A DNA stretch of 15,485 bases from an uncultured Azospirillum sp. (GCF_946480385.1 NZ_CAMLJP010000132.1:1-15485), one strand, 5' to 3'; positions 6,553-14,112 are shown, counted from the first letter of the stretch. Notes: generated by a model from the sequence alone, not told the origin. Program-made: numbers and translations.

Positions 6553-7308
6553 TCACTCCCGGGCCGCGGCGGCGCACCGATTCAGGAACCCGATGGCCGG
6601 CGCCAGCGTGCCGGCCAGTTCGCCGGCCAACTGCGTCTGATCGGCGCCCGGCTGCTCCAGACCCGCCTCCAGGGCACGGGCCGCCCGGCGCAGGGCCAGA
6701 CAGCCATATTGCCCTGACACTCCTGCGATCTTGTGGGCCATCGCCCCCGCCGTCGTCCGGTCTCCGCCCGTCAAAGCGGCGTCCAGCGCCTGCCAGTGCT
6801 GCGCCAGCACCGCGGCCGTCCGGTCGAGCAGTTCGGCGGCGCGGGCGGCGGGCAGCATCTCCCGCATCGTCCTGATCGCGCCCTCGTCGAAGGCCGGGTC
6901 GGTTGACGGCGGTGCGGCTTGCGGCCGGTCTCCCGGCACGGCGGACAGGGCATCCAGCCGCAGCGGCTTGGTGAGCATGCCGTCGGCGCCGCAGTCGGTG
7001 CAGCGGGCGTGCCCTTGCGATGTGGCGCTGGCGGTCAGCATGAGAATGCGCGGGGCCGGGTTGTTCGGCTGCCGGCGGATGGCGCGCACCGCCTCGTCGC
7101 CGGGCAGGCCGGGCAGGTCCAGATCCATCAGGATCAGGTCGAAGCCACCCTGTGCAGCAGCCGCGACGGCGGCCGGTCCATCCTCCACCGCCACCACCCG
7201 ATGGCCGGCACGTTCCAGCAGGGCGCGGGTGGCAAGGCGGGTGACCGTCTCGTCCTCCGCCAGCAGGATGTGCAAGGGGTGTGCTCCGCCCGTCCGGTCC
7301 GCCGTCAT
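6553..7308 (-). CDS. Response regulator with C-terminal Hpt domain (REC-Hpt phosphorelay protein)
   Basis: The 251-residue product begins with a receiver domain (about 12-125): LLAEDE with acidic residues 18-20, the phospho-acceptor D62 in LILMDLDLPG, T92 and K114 (LTKPL). An Ala/Pro-rich linker is followed by an Hpt four-helix domain (about 140-245) with H192 in AHKIAGVSG, the expected phospho-histidine. There is no DNA-binding or enzymatic output, so it is probably a relay between a kinase receiver and another regulator. Start: MTADR at 7308 has AGGGAGAG about 9 bp upstream; the frame extends 21 codons further without a site. It is the last of three same-strand genes (kinase, mmcB, this), 88 bp after mmcB. 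The receiver has two cysteines (CTDC, 103-106), which is unusual. Confidence 0.9.
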   Translation of the reverse strand: MTADRTGGAHPLHILLAEDETVTRLATRALLERAGHRVVAVEDGPAAVAAAAQGGFDLILMDLDLPGLPGDEAVRAIRRQPNNPAPRILMLTASATSQGHARCTDCGADGMLTKPLRLDALSAVPGDRPQAAPPSTDPAFDEGAIRTMREMLPAARAAELLDRTAAVLAQHWQALDAALTGGDRTTAGAMAHKIAGVSGQYGCLALRRAARALEAGLEQPGADQTQLAGELAGTLAPAIGFLNRCAAAARE

Positions 7309-7396
7309 GCCGGTCCGCTCTCCCTGGTTGATGTGGTCGCCCAGTCTACCCGGTTCTGCGCCGCCGCGCACCGGTAAGGTCAGTTGGACGGCGGGA

Positions 7397-7888
7397 TCAG
7401 ACCGTGGGCGACGCCTGGGTGAACATCGGATCCTCGATCCGGTGCAGGCGCCCGGCGCCGGTCATCGCGGCGCGCAGCAGCAGGGTCTTGCGGCGGGCGG
7501 CGGCCAGCTTGGCGACCGGCGCTTCACGCAGGACTTCCGCGCCATAGGCGTCGGCGACCATCAGCCCGCAGTCCTCCGGGATCAGTTCGGTCGGGAAGCC
7601 ATCGTCGACCGCGAAATAGAAGGCGTCGCACCAGTCGCGATACTCTTGCCATTTCTGGTCGGAGCGGAAGTCGGGAACGCCGCTCTTCACTTCGACGATC
7701 AGGATGCTGCCGGCCTCGTCGATGGCCAGCACGTCGGCCCGCCGGCCGCTCGCCAGCCGGAATTCGGTCAGGGTCGCATAGCCGCGCAGAGCCAGCGCCC
7801 GTCGCACGCCGCGGAAGATTGGCGGCGCACCCCCGGCCGGAAGGCCGGCGTCGCTGTCGGAAACCGGAACGGCAATATCGTCGCTCAT
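7397..7888 (-). CDS. mmcB: MmcB family DNA repair protein
   Basis: The 163-residue product belongs to the MmcB-like family (PF06319), first studied in Caulobacter as an SOS-induced gene needed for mitomycin C resistance. It has a PD-(D/E)XK nuclease-like core: E42 in LTEFRLASGRRADVLAI, D52 and the E-x-K pair E66/K68 in IVEVKSG, followed by the family signature FRSDQKWQEYRDWCDAFYF (74-92) and FPTELIPEDCGLMVADAYGA. Start: the ATG at 7888 gives the family N-terminus; a longer frame to 8002 would run through the LexA box. The ribosome site is poor (GGTGG). The LexA box 24 bp upstream makes DNA-damage induction likely, independent of the kinase gene ahead of it. Confidence 0.93.
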   Translation of the reverse strand: MSDDIAVPVSDSDAGLPAGGAPPIFRGVRRALALRGYATLTEFRLASGRRADVLAIDEAGSILIVEVKSGVPDFRSDQKWQEYRDWCDAFYFAVDDGFPTELIPEDCGLMVADAYGAEVLREAPVAKLAAARRKTLLLRAAMTGAGRLHRIEDPMFTQASPTV

Positions 7889-7912
7889 GGCGCGGTGCCA
7901 CCATCGAAACGG

Positions 7913-7927
7913 GAACGGGTAGGGAAC
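7913..7927 (-). promoter_or_regulatory. LexA (SOS) box of mmcB
   Basis: GAAC-GGGTAGG-GAAC on the plus strand is GTTC-N7-GTTC on the coding strand, an exact match to the direct-repeat LexA site of alphaproteobacteria. It lies between the kinase stop (8004) and the mmcB ATG (7888), where a promoter is needed, and mmcB is a known SOS gene elsewhere. Confidence 0.85.
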
Positions 7928-8003
7928 ATGGCCCCCACAATGACCGGTCGGCGCGGTGCCGCCAAGGGGCAAAAGATGGTTGGTCGCGATCAGGCCACCC
8001 AAA

Positions 8004-9614
8004 TCAGGTCGGCAAGATGACCGGGGGCAGGGGGGCCGGACGGCAGCGGTCGCGCGGCAGGCTGCGCTCGGCGGGGAAGACCAGCACCACCGCGGTGCCG
8101 ACCCCCGGCTGGCTGGTCAGTTCCAGCCGTCCGCCATGCATCTCCACCAGCCGCTTGACGATCGGCAGACCCAGCCCTGTCCCGCGGGAGTTGCGGGCGA
8201 TGGTGGAGTCCGACGGCTCGAAGGGGTGGAGGATGCGGGGAAGGTCGGCGGTCGGGATGCCGACGCCGGTGTCGGCGACCATCAGCCCGAGCCCGCCATC
8301 GGGCATGAGATGCGCGGTCAGCACCACCTCGCCGCCGGGACGGGTGTGGGTGACGGCATTCGACAGCAGGTTGGTCAGCATCTGGGTCAGCGCCTGCGCA
8401 TCGCCCTGCAGCAGCGGCAGGCCGGCCGGCATCTCGCGGCGCATGCTCACACCACCTTCCGCCGCCGCTTCCTGCAGGGCGGAGACGACCCTCAGCGACA
8501 GCGTGTCCAGATCCACCCCTTCCTCCGCCATCGGCATGCCGCCGCTGTCCAGGCGTGACAGCTCCAGAATGTCGTCGATCAGCGCCAGCAGGTGGGTGCC
8601 GGCATCGCGGATGTCGCCGGCATAGCTGCGGTAGCGCGGATTGCCCAGCGGCCCGAACGGCTCCGACAGCAGCATCTCCGAGAATCCCAGCACCGCATTC
8701 AGCGGCGTGCGCAGCTCGTGGCTCATCTGGGCCAGGAAGGCGCTCTTGGCGCGGCTGGCGCTTTCCGCTTCCGCACGGGCGGTGCTTGCCTCCGTCTCGC
8801 GGATGCGCAGCCGCTCCTCGTTCAGCTTCAGGGTGGTGACGTCGGTGTAATGGACCAGCACGCCGCCCGGCACCGCATGCTCGCGGCTGAGCAGCCAGCG
8901 CCCGTCGGGCAGCGGCACCACCGTCGGCGGTTCCAGGCGACGATGACGCTCCAGCCGCGCCGTCATCCAGGCCGCACGCTCCTCGTCAGTGGTCAGGCGC
9001 GGATCGGTCGAGGCGAATCCGCGGGCCAGCTCTTCGAATGACACGCCGGGAACCAATTGGTCGGTCAGGGCGGGCAGGTCCCTCTTCAGCCGGCCGTTGG
9101 CGTGGACCAGCCGGTCCGCGTGATCGAACAGGGCAAAGCTTTCGGCGCTGTGCTCCAGCGCCGCGGTCAGGCTTTCGGCCAGCGCCTCGGCTATGGAGGG
9201 GTTCTCGGGGCCGAGATCGGTCAGGATGGCGCACAGCCCGCCGGGGGTCGGCCCGGCCGCCACCCGCCAGCGCACCGGCGTCGACCCGCGCCGGGCTGCA
9301 ACGGTGCGCTCCACCGGTCCGTGCAGGGCCTCGGCCAGCGCAGCGAACAGTCCTGGACAGGCGGCATCGGTGCCACCACCACGCAACCGCTTACCGGTCA
9401 GCGGAGCGACGCCCAGCAGCCGCTCCGCCGCTGGATTGGCCGATTGCCATTCCAGGTCCGTCAGTGCACCGGTACAATCATGATGTGCCTTGAAGAGCGC
9501 AGCGGCGTCCGGCAGTTGCAGCATGGCGAACGACAGGGAATCGACCGATGGGAATTTCCCGGCCTTGCTCCTGTCGTGCCCACCTTCGGCACAAGTCTGC
9601 GTGTCGCAATCCAT
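8004..9614 (-). CDS. Soluble PAS-domain sensor histidine kinase
   Basis: The 536-residue product has no membrane segment. A PAS-like region (about 36-135) is followed by a second PAS (about 145-265, AALEHSAESFALFDHADRLV), a coiled-coil linker (265-290, RIRETEASTARAEAESASRA), and a HisKA domain with phospho-acceptor H299 in FLAQMSHELRTPLNAVLGF. The HATPase_c domain (about 400-515) has an intact N-box (QMLTNLLSNA, N415/N419), G1 box DTGVGIP (448-454) and G2 box GTGLGLPIVKRL (478-489). It should autophosphorylate; the signal is unknown. Start is uncertain: ATG 9614 is used; ATG 9524 is possible, and the frame is open to 9743 but that lies upstream of a likely promoter. The REC-Hpt protein two genes downstream is a plausible partner. 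Confidence 0.88.
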   Translation of the reverse strand: MDCDTQTCAEGGHDRSKAGKFPSVDSLSFAMLQLPDAAALFKAHHDCTGALTDLEWQSANPAAERLLGVAPLTGKRLRGGGTDAACPGLFAALAEALHGPVERTVAARRGSTPVRWRVAAGPTPGGLCAILTDLGPENPSIAEALAESLTAALEHSAESFALFDHADRLVHANGRLKRDLPALTDQLVPGVSFEELARGFASTDPRLTTDEERAAWMTARLERHRRLEPPTVVPLPDGRWLLSREHAVPGGVLVHYTDVTTLKLNEERLRIRETEASTARAEAESASRAKSAFLAQMSHELRTPLNAVLGFSEMLLSEPFGPLGNPRYRSYAGDIRDAGTHLLALIDDILELSRLDSGGMPMAEEGVDLDTLSLRVVSALQEAAAEGGVSMRREMPAGLPLLQGDAQALTQMLTNLLSNAVTHTRPGGEVVLTAHLMPDGGLGLMVADTGVGIPTADLPRILHPFEPSDSTIARNSRGTGLGLPIVKRLVEMHGGRLELTSQPGVGTAVVLVFPAERSLPRDRCRPAPLPPVILPT

Positions 9615-9639
9615 TCCGCCATCATTGCGGGCTATCCCT

Positions 9640-9666
9640 AAAAAACACTGAAGGCCAAGCCTTAAG
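9640..9666 (-). terminator. Terminator-like hairpin in the PAS kinase leader
   Basis: On the minus strand CTTAAGGC-TTG-GCCTTCAG pairs with one mismatch and is followed by TG and then TTTTTT (9645-9640). No minus-strand gene ends upstream, so it would lie between the kinase promoter and its start codon, as an attenuator or the end of a short transcript. The 3-nt loop and the 2-nt gap before the T run weaken the call. Confidence 0.3.
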
Positions 9667-9686
9667 CGCCATCGAATATTTGTCGA

Positions 9687-9695
9687 ATTGTAACA
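9687..9695 (-). promoter_or_regulatory. Possible extended -10 promoter of the PAS kinase
   Basis: TGTTACAAT on the minus strand is a TACAAT -10 preceded by the TGn extension. No -35 is present at 16-18 bp; a TTGGCC is 20 bp away. It would start transcription near 9680, which rules out a translation start at 9743. Confidence 0.35.
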
Positions 9696-9866
9696 GGTGC
9701 GGCTGACTGCTAGGCCAATTTTCAGAATTTGCCGAAAAAGCAACGAAAGGTTTGATTGCGGATACCGTTACGATCTTCGCGCGGAGTCTGCCGAATGGCG
9801 GGCTTTGCAACAGTCGGCGGCTTCCCTAGTCTGAGTCCTATCGGAGCATGAGCATGGGATGCAGGT

Positions 9867-11288
9867 GTGACCGTGAACGGCAGCCATGACGACGCCGGCG
9901 GTGCGGTGCCGGCCCTTCTGGTGTTCGGCCCCGGTGGAATGCTGGCCGACTGGACGCCCGCGGCAGAGGCCTTGCCGACGCTTGCCGGGCGATTGGCTGC
10001 CGGCGTGACGGCTGATGATCTGAACGCATACCTCTCCTCCGACGCGGCAGCCGGTGCGTTGCCGGAGCGCACGATCCTGCCGCTTGCCGGCGGCGGCGCG
10101 GTATGGCGGTTCCACGGATGGCCTCCGTCATCACACTCCCGCACGGCCGCGGCCGCGCCAATGGGCGATCCCGCCGGGCGTCTTTTCGCCGCCGCAAGCC
10201 ACGACCTGCGGCAGCCTCTGGCGGCGCTGTCCCTGCTGATCGGCACGCTTGACGGCAGGCTGGATGCTCGGCCGGAGCGTGACCTGTTGCGCTCGATGGC
10301 GCAGGCGGTGGAATCGATGCGCAGTATGGTCGATGGCCATTTCGACCTTGTCCGTCTGGAAAGCGGCCTGACCGAGCCGGACATCCGCACCCATGCGGTC
10401 AATGGCGTGCTGATGCGCCTTGCGCTGGAGGTGGCGCCGCGCTTCGCCGACCGTGGGCTGCGCTTCACCGTGATGCCCTGTTCCGCCATGGTGCGGACCG
10501 ATCCCGCGCTTCTCGAACGTCTGCTGCATGGTTTGGTGGCCAACACCCTGCGTGGGAAGGTCCGGGGTCGTGTGCTGCTGGGCTGCCGCACGCGCGGCGA
10601 TCATCTGCGCATCGAACTGTGGGACAGCGGCCGCGGCCTGTTGCCGCAACGTCTGGCCTCCCTGCGGGCGGAATTGGCGAAGCCTGCTGGGGAAGGGGCG
10701 GGAACGCTGGGGCTGGATCTGACCTTGGTGCGCGGCCTTGCGCGGAAGCTCGGCCTTGGGCTGGAAGTCTGCGCCGAAGAGGGGCGAGGCACCGTCATCG
10801 CCGTCGCGGTTCCCCTTTCGGTCGAAATGGGCGCCGACGTGACCGATGCCTCCGGCGGGGAGGAAGCCGTCGCCGCCCCGGCGCCGGACAGCCGCACCGC
10901 CGACATCAGTTGCACCCGCATCCTGGTGATCGAAGACGATCCTATGGTGCTGGCCGCGCTGGAGGCGCTGCTGGGGCAATGGGGATGCAGTGTCGTCGGA
11001 GCAGAGTCCTACGACTTGGCCGTCGAACGGATCGGTCCGGTACCGCAGCCCTTCGATCTGGTCATCTCCGATCTGCGGCTGAAGGGAGCCGCCAACGGCA
11101 TCGTCGCGATCCGGCAGATCGCCAAGCTGTTCGACCGTCCCGTGCCTGGCATGATCCTGACCGGCGACACCGATCCCAAGCGCCTGCGCGAGGCGCGATT
11201 GTCGGGATATCCTCTGCTGCACAAGCCTGTCGCGCCGCTCGCCCTGCGGGCCGCCGTTGTCCGCCTGCTCGGGGATGATCCCCTTTGA
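9867..11288 (+). CDS. Soluble hybrid histidine kinase/response regulator with altered ATPase boxes
   Basis: The 473-residue product has a short N-terminal region (1-100) without clear homology, possibly a reduced PAS. A HisKA domain follows with H112 in AASHDLRQPLAALSLL, then an HATPase_c-like domain (about 200-318) and a receiver (about 350-468) with E356/D357/D358, phospho-acceptor D402 in VISDLRL, T432 (LTGD) and K453 (LHKPVAP). Compared with the related kinase at 11591, the first N-box Asn is Gly (LLHGLVANT, G222; N226 kept), and the G2 box reads GTLGLDL instead of GLGLGL. G1 (DSGRG, 253-257) is kept, so kinase activity may be weak or lost. The start is GTG with GGGA 7 bp upstream. The downstream kinase is a same-strand relative. 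Confidence 0.85.
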   Translation: MTVNGSHDDAGGAVPALLVFGPGGMLADWTPAAEALPTLAGRLAAGVTADDLNAYLSSDAAAGALPERTILPLAGGGAVWRFHGWPPSSHSRTAAAAPMGDPAGRLFAAASHDLRQPLAALSLLIGTLDGRLDARPERDLLRSMAQAVESMRSMVDGHFDLVRLESGLTEPDIRTHAVNGVLMRLALEVAPRFADRGLRFTVMPCSAMVRTDPALLERLLHGLVANTLRGKVRGRVLLGCRTRGDHLRIELWDSGRGLLPQRLASLRAELAKPAGEGAGTLGLDLTLVRGLARKLGLGLEVCAEEGRGTVIAVAVPLSVEMGADVTDASGGEEAVAAPAPDSRTADISCTRILVIEDDPMVLAALEALLGQWGCSVVGAESYDLAVERIGPVPQPFDLVISDLRLKGAANGIVAIRQIAKLFDRPVPGMILTGDTDPKRLREARLSGYPLLHKPVAPLALRAAVVRLLGDDPL

Positions 11289-11360
11289 TAACAAGATTAG
11301 GTTCGGAAGTCGGGTCTTCGGGAAATGCGTGCCGAATATATAGTGTCGCATCTTTCAGCC

Positions 11361-11376
11361 ATTGCTGCAGTGCAAT
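11361..11376. promoter_or_regulatory. PhaR-like operator copy upstream of the CHASE kinase
   Basis: ATTGCTGCAGTGCAAT has the core TGCAGTGCA (11366-11374), the reverse complement of the phasin core. TGCTGCAGTGCAA differs from the phasin 13-mer only at the central base. It is non-coding, 73 bp after the hybrid kinase stop and about 215 bp before the next start. Occurrence by chance is possible. Confidence 0.45.
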
Positions 11377-11473
11377 GACAATCCTGAAACAGAGGCGGGA
11401 GGGATGCGGCAAAATGCAACAAGGTTGCGACGTTTATTCGCAAGGCAAGCCCATTCTTCTCCTCCCATCGGTG

Positions 11474-11505
11474 GGGTGAACTCTTCCTTTGGTTTAATGG
11501 TGAAC
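11474..11505 (+). repeat. Paired GGTGAACT direct repeats upstream of the CHASE kinase
   Basis: GGTGAACT occurs at 11474-11481 and 11498-11505, exactly 24 bp apart, 30-60 bp upstream of a TATGAT -10-like hexamer (11537-11542) that lacks a -35. This arrangement fits an activator site. An additional inverted repeat, TTGCGA-N7-TCGCAA, lies at 11425-11443. No binder can be named. Confidence 0.4.
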
Positions 11506-11536
11506 TTTAACATACCCATTTATGCTTTCCCTTCGT

Positions 11537-11566
11537 TATGATCCCACTCGAACAGTGACTGTTCGA
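11537..11566 (+). promoter_or_regulatory. TATGAT -10-like hexamer followed by a 19-bp perfect palindrome
   Basis: TCGAACAGTGACTGTTCGA (11548-11566) is a perfect 9+1+9 palindrome starting 5 bp after TATGAT (11537-11542) and ending 24 bp before the kinase ATG. It would cover the transcription start, the usual place for a repressor. With a 1-nt centre it is a poor RNA hairpin, so a DNA operator is more likely. GAAC-N7-GTTC is an inverted arrangement and is not the alphaproteobacterial LexA box. Confidence 0.55.
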
Positions 11567-11590
11567 ACGGGCTGGTCGGAGGGCGTTCGA

Positions 11591-13849
11591 ATGAATCGGC
11601 AATATCGGGTGGGGGGAAGGACGGCGGCGCTGCCGGTGATCGTCATCACCGGGCTGTTTCTGTCGCTTTCGGCCTTTCTGCTGATCCGCAGTGCGACCAG
11701 CCAAGCCGAACATGCCCTGGCCGACCGGCAGGCGATCCAACTTCTCGACGAGCTGAAGGCTGGGCTGGAGCGCCAGAGCATGCTGCTGCGTGCGCTCAGC
11801 GGTCCGCTGGCCGGTCCCGCCCCGGTGACGGACGCGAGCTTCGCATCGGCGGCCGAACCGCTGCTGCCGCTTTATCCCAATCTGCGGGCGGTCGCCTGGG
11901 CGCGGCGGATTTCCGAACGGAACGTGCCGTTGCTGGAGCGGGCGATGCGCTCGGCAGGCTACACCTCATTCACCGTTCGCAATGCCGATGGCGGAAGCGG
12001 CCCGGAATACGGCGCCACGGGAATGACGGCCGACCGGTTCGTCAATGTGCTGGCCGAACCGCGATCCGCCATCGGGCTGATCGGTCTCGACATGGCCAGT
12101 CTTCCCGGGCAGCGCGACGTGCTGGTGCGGTCCTGCGCGGCAAATCGGCTGGTCGCGGCCGAAGGCGAGCCGTTGCGGGCGGAACTGGGCGAGAGTTCCG
12201 TGCTGATCTACCTGCCGGTCTATACCCGCGACGTCGAAGATGACCCGGGCAGGCCGGGCGAGCCCATCGTCTGCGATCTGCTCACCGGTTTCCTGTGGAC
12301 CAGTTTCGATATCGGCCAGTTGCTGCGGGATGCGGTGCGCCGGGTCGGCCTTACCGTCGGCGATGTCTATCTTCTGGAGCCGCGGACCCGGCCGGATATG
12401 GGCGCGCCACGGATGCTGGCCGCAGAAGGGGCGATCGGCCGTCCCGGGGAACTGCCGCATCCGCCGGTCACCCCCCTCACCGTCGAGCAGTTGACGGGCG
12501 CCATGGCGCCGCACGCCATCGTCCGCGACATCGCCTTCGCCGGGCGGGTGTGGCGCCTCTATGTGCTGCCGGACGCGGCGCGGCTGTTCAGCGCTGACGA
12601 CCGGCTGGCCTGGACCATGCTGATCGGCGGGATTTTCCTGACCGCGGGTGTAGCGGCCTATGTCCTGCGGGAAGCGCGCACCAAGCGCCTGCTGCGGACC
12701 GAGGCGCGTGCCCGTGCCGCCATGGCCCGCGCCCTGCGCGAGAGCGAGGAACGCTTCCGGCTGGCGCTGCGCTATTCCAAGGTCTCGCTGTTCAGCCAGG
12801 ATCGCAACCTGCGGCATCTGTGGATTTATTGCCCGCGCACCGACCTGCATCCGGAGCGGATGATCGGCCGGACCGATGCCGAACTGTTCCCGGTGGACGA
12901 GGCGGCGCGGATGTCGGCCATCAAGCGGTCCGTGATCGAAAGCGGCACCGGCACCCGGTGCGAGCTTGAGGTAACCTATGGCGGCAGCCGGCGGGTGCTC
13001 GACCTGTCGGTGGAGCCGATGCGCGACGAAACCGGGGCGGTGGCCGGCGTCGTCTGTGCCGCCATCGACATGACGGAATCGGTCGAAATCCGGGAGGCGC
13101 TGTCCCGCGCGCATGCCGAGGCGGAGCTGGCCAACCAGGCGAAGAGCCGCTTTCTGGCCGCCGCCAGCCACGATCTCCGCCAGCCTTTCCAGGCGATGAG
13201 CCTGTTCCACCACATCCTGATGAGCAAGCTGGACGATCCCCAGCAGGTGGAGGTGGCGAACAAGCTGGGGGAGGCTCTGACCGCCGGGAACACGCTGCTG
13301 TCCACCCTGCTCGACACCTCCGCGCTGGAGGTCGGCAATGTCAAGCCGCGGGTCGCGGAGTTCGAGGTCCAGGACATCCTCGCCCGGCTGTCGGTCGAGA
13401 TCGGCGACCAGGCGATCGACCGCGGGCTTCAACTGCGGACCGTTCCCTGTTCCGCCCGGGTGCAGAGTGACCCGATCCTGCTGGAGCGGATGGTCCGCAA
13501 CCTGCTGGTCAACGCCCTGCGCTACACCACGGAGGGACGGATCCTGCTGGGTTGCCGGCGCCGCTCCGATGCTGATGGCGGATTCCGCCTGTCCATCGAG
13601 GTGTGGGACACTGGCCCCGGCATCGCCGAGGCGGAAATGACGGCGATCTTCGGGGATTTCTACCGCTGCGGCACCGACCAGCGCGACAGCGGCCGCGGGC
13701 TGGGGTTGGGGCTGTCCATCGTCCGCCGCATGTCCCAGATGCTGGATCATCCCGTCACCGTGCGGTCGCGGGTGGGGCGCGGCACCGTCTTCGCGGTCAG
13801 CGTGCCGCTGGTCGAGCAGCACTGCCACTGCAGCGCCGCGGCGGAGTGA
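11591..13849 (+). CDS. Membrane CHASE-PAS sensor histidine kinase
   Basis: The 752-residue product has TM1 (about 12-33), a periplasmic CHASE-type sensor (about 85-240, LRAVAWARRISERNVPLLER, FVNVLAEP) and TM2 (about 338-358). A PAS domain follows (about 385-495), then a coiled linker, HisKA with H527 in FLAAASHDLRQPFQAMSLF, and HATPase_c with N-box N637/N641 (NLLVNALRY), G1 DTGPG (673-677) and G2 GRGLGLGLSIV (701-711), all intact. It ends in a short tail with a His/Cys cluster (HCHC, 744-747). There is no receiver. Start: ATG 11591 has GGAGGG 7 bp upstream; a longer frame to 11522 would include the 19-bp palindrome. It is a close relative of the preceding hybrid kinase. The extracellular ligand is unknown; CHASE ligands are generally small molecules. 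Confidence 0.9.
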   Translation: MNRQYRVGGRTAALPVIVITGLFLSLSAFLLIRSATSQAEHALADRQAIQLLDELKAGLERQSMLLRALSGPLAGPAPVTDASFASAAEPLLPLYPNLRAVAWARRISERNVPLLERAMRSAGYTSFTVRNADGGSGPEYGATGMTADRFVNVLAEPRSAIGLIGLDMASLPGQRDVLVRSCAANRLVAAEGEPLRAELGESSVLIYLPVYTRDVEDDPGRPGEPIVCDLLTGFLWTSFDIGQLLRDAVRRVGLTVGDVYLLEPRTRPDMGAPRMLAAEGAIGRPGELPHPPVTPLTVEQLTGAMAPHAIVRDIAFAGRVWRLYVLPDAARLFSADDRLAWTMLIGGIFLTAGVAAYVLREARTKRLLRTEARARAAMARALRESEERFRLALRYSKVSLFSQDRNLRHLWIYCPRTDLHPERMIGRTDAELFPVDEAARMSAIKRSVIESGTGTRCELEVTYGGSRRVLDLSVEPMRDETGAVAGVVCAAIDMTESVEIREALSRAHAEAELANQAKSRFLAAASHDLRQPFQAMSLFHHILMSKLDDPQQVEVANKLGEALTAGNTLLSTLLDTSALEVGNVKPRVAEFEVQDILARLSVEIGDQAIDRGLQLRTVPCSARVQSDPILLERMVRNLLVNALRYTTEGRILLGCRRRSDADGGFRLSIEVWDTGPGIAEAEMTAIFGDFYRCGTDQRDSGRGLGLGLSIVRRMSQMLDHPVTVRSRVGRGTVFAVSVPLVEQHCHCSAAAE

Positions 13850-14086
13850 GCCGCTGCGTCCCCGTCTCCTGTCCTGGTTCTTCCATACCGCAGCGCGCAA
13901 TGGTGGCAGTCCTGCCGGCGGGTCCGCTTTTCCCGTCCGCGTCCGCGCAAGTTTCGGTTATGCTGCGGCTGCTCACTGCACCGAAACGATCCCAGTAACC
14001 CAGCTGCAACAATAGCTTGGCGACTTTATTGATGTAGGTCATTGGGCCCCTTCGCCATAGGGGCTATTGCTTTCGCACAGGCGCAC
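13850..14086. other. Non-coding gap after the CHASE kinase
   Basis: No gene is seen. GTTTCGGT (13951-13958) and ACCGAAAC (13980-13987) form a perfect 8-bp inverted repeat with a 21-nt loop but no T-tract on either strand. A 5-bp GCCCC/GGGGC hairpin lies at 14046-14064. A factor-independent terminator for the kinase could not be found. Confidence 0.45.
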
Positions 14087-14105
14087 TCCTTGGATAATCC
14101 TTGGA
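14087..14105 (+). promoter_or_regulatory. TCCTTGGA direct repeats around a GATAAT -10-like hexamer
   Basis: TCCTTGGA at 14087-14094 and 14098-14105 are 11 bp apart, one helical turn, and flank GATAAT (14093-14098, 5 of 6 to TATAAT). The -35 region at 16-18 bp is poor (TTTCGC or CTTTCG), so an activator might be needed. It is the best promoter candidate for the downstream enzyme. Confidence 0.35.
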
Positions 14106-14112
14106 GGGCGAA

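Noticed and set aside
11966..13900. Long minus-strand open frame (644 codons) opposite the CHASE kinase
   Set aside because: It is antisense to a kinase with all catalytic boxes; the His/Gln/Arg/Gly-rich composition is typical of GC-rich shadow frames.
13951..13987. Terminator for the CHASE kinase at the GTTTCGGT/ACCGAAAC repeat
   Set aside because: The loop is 21 nt and no run of Ts follows on either strand, so intrinsic termination is not supported.
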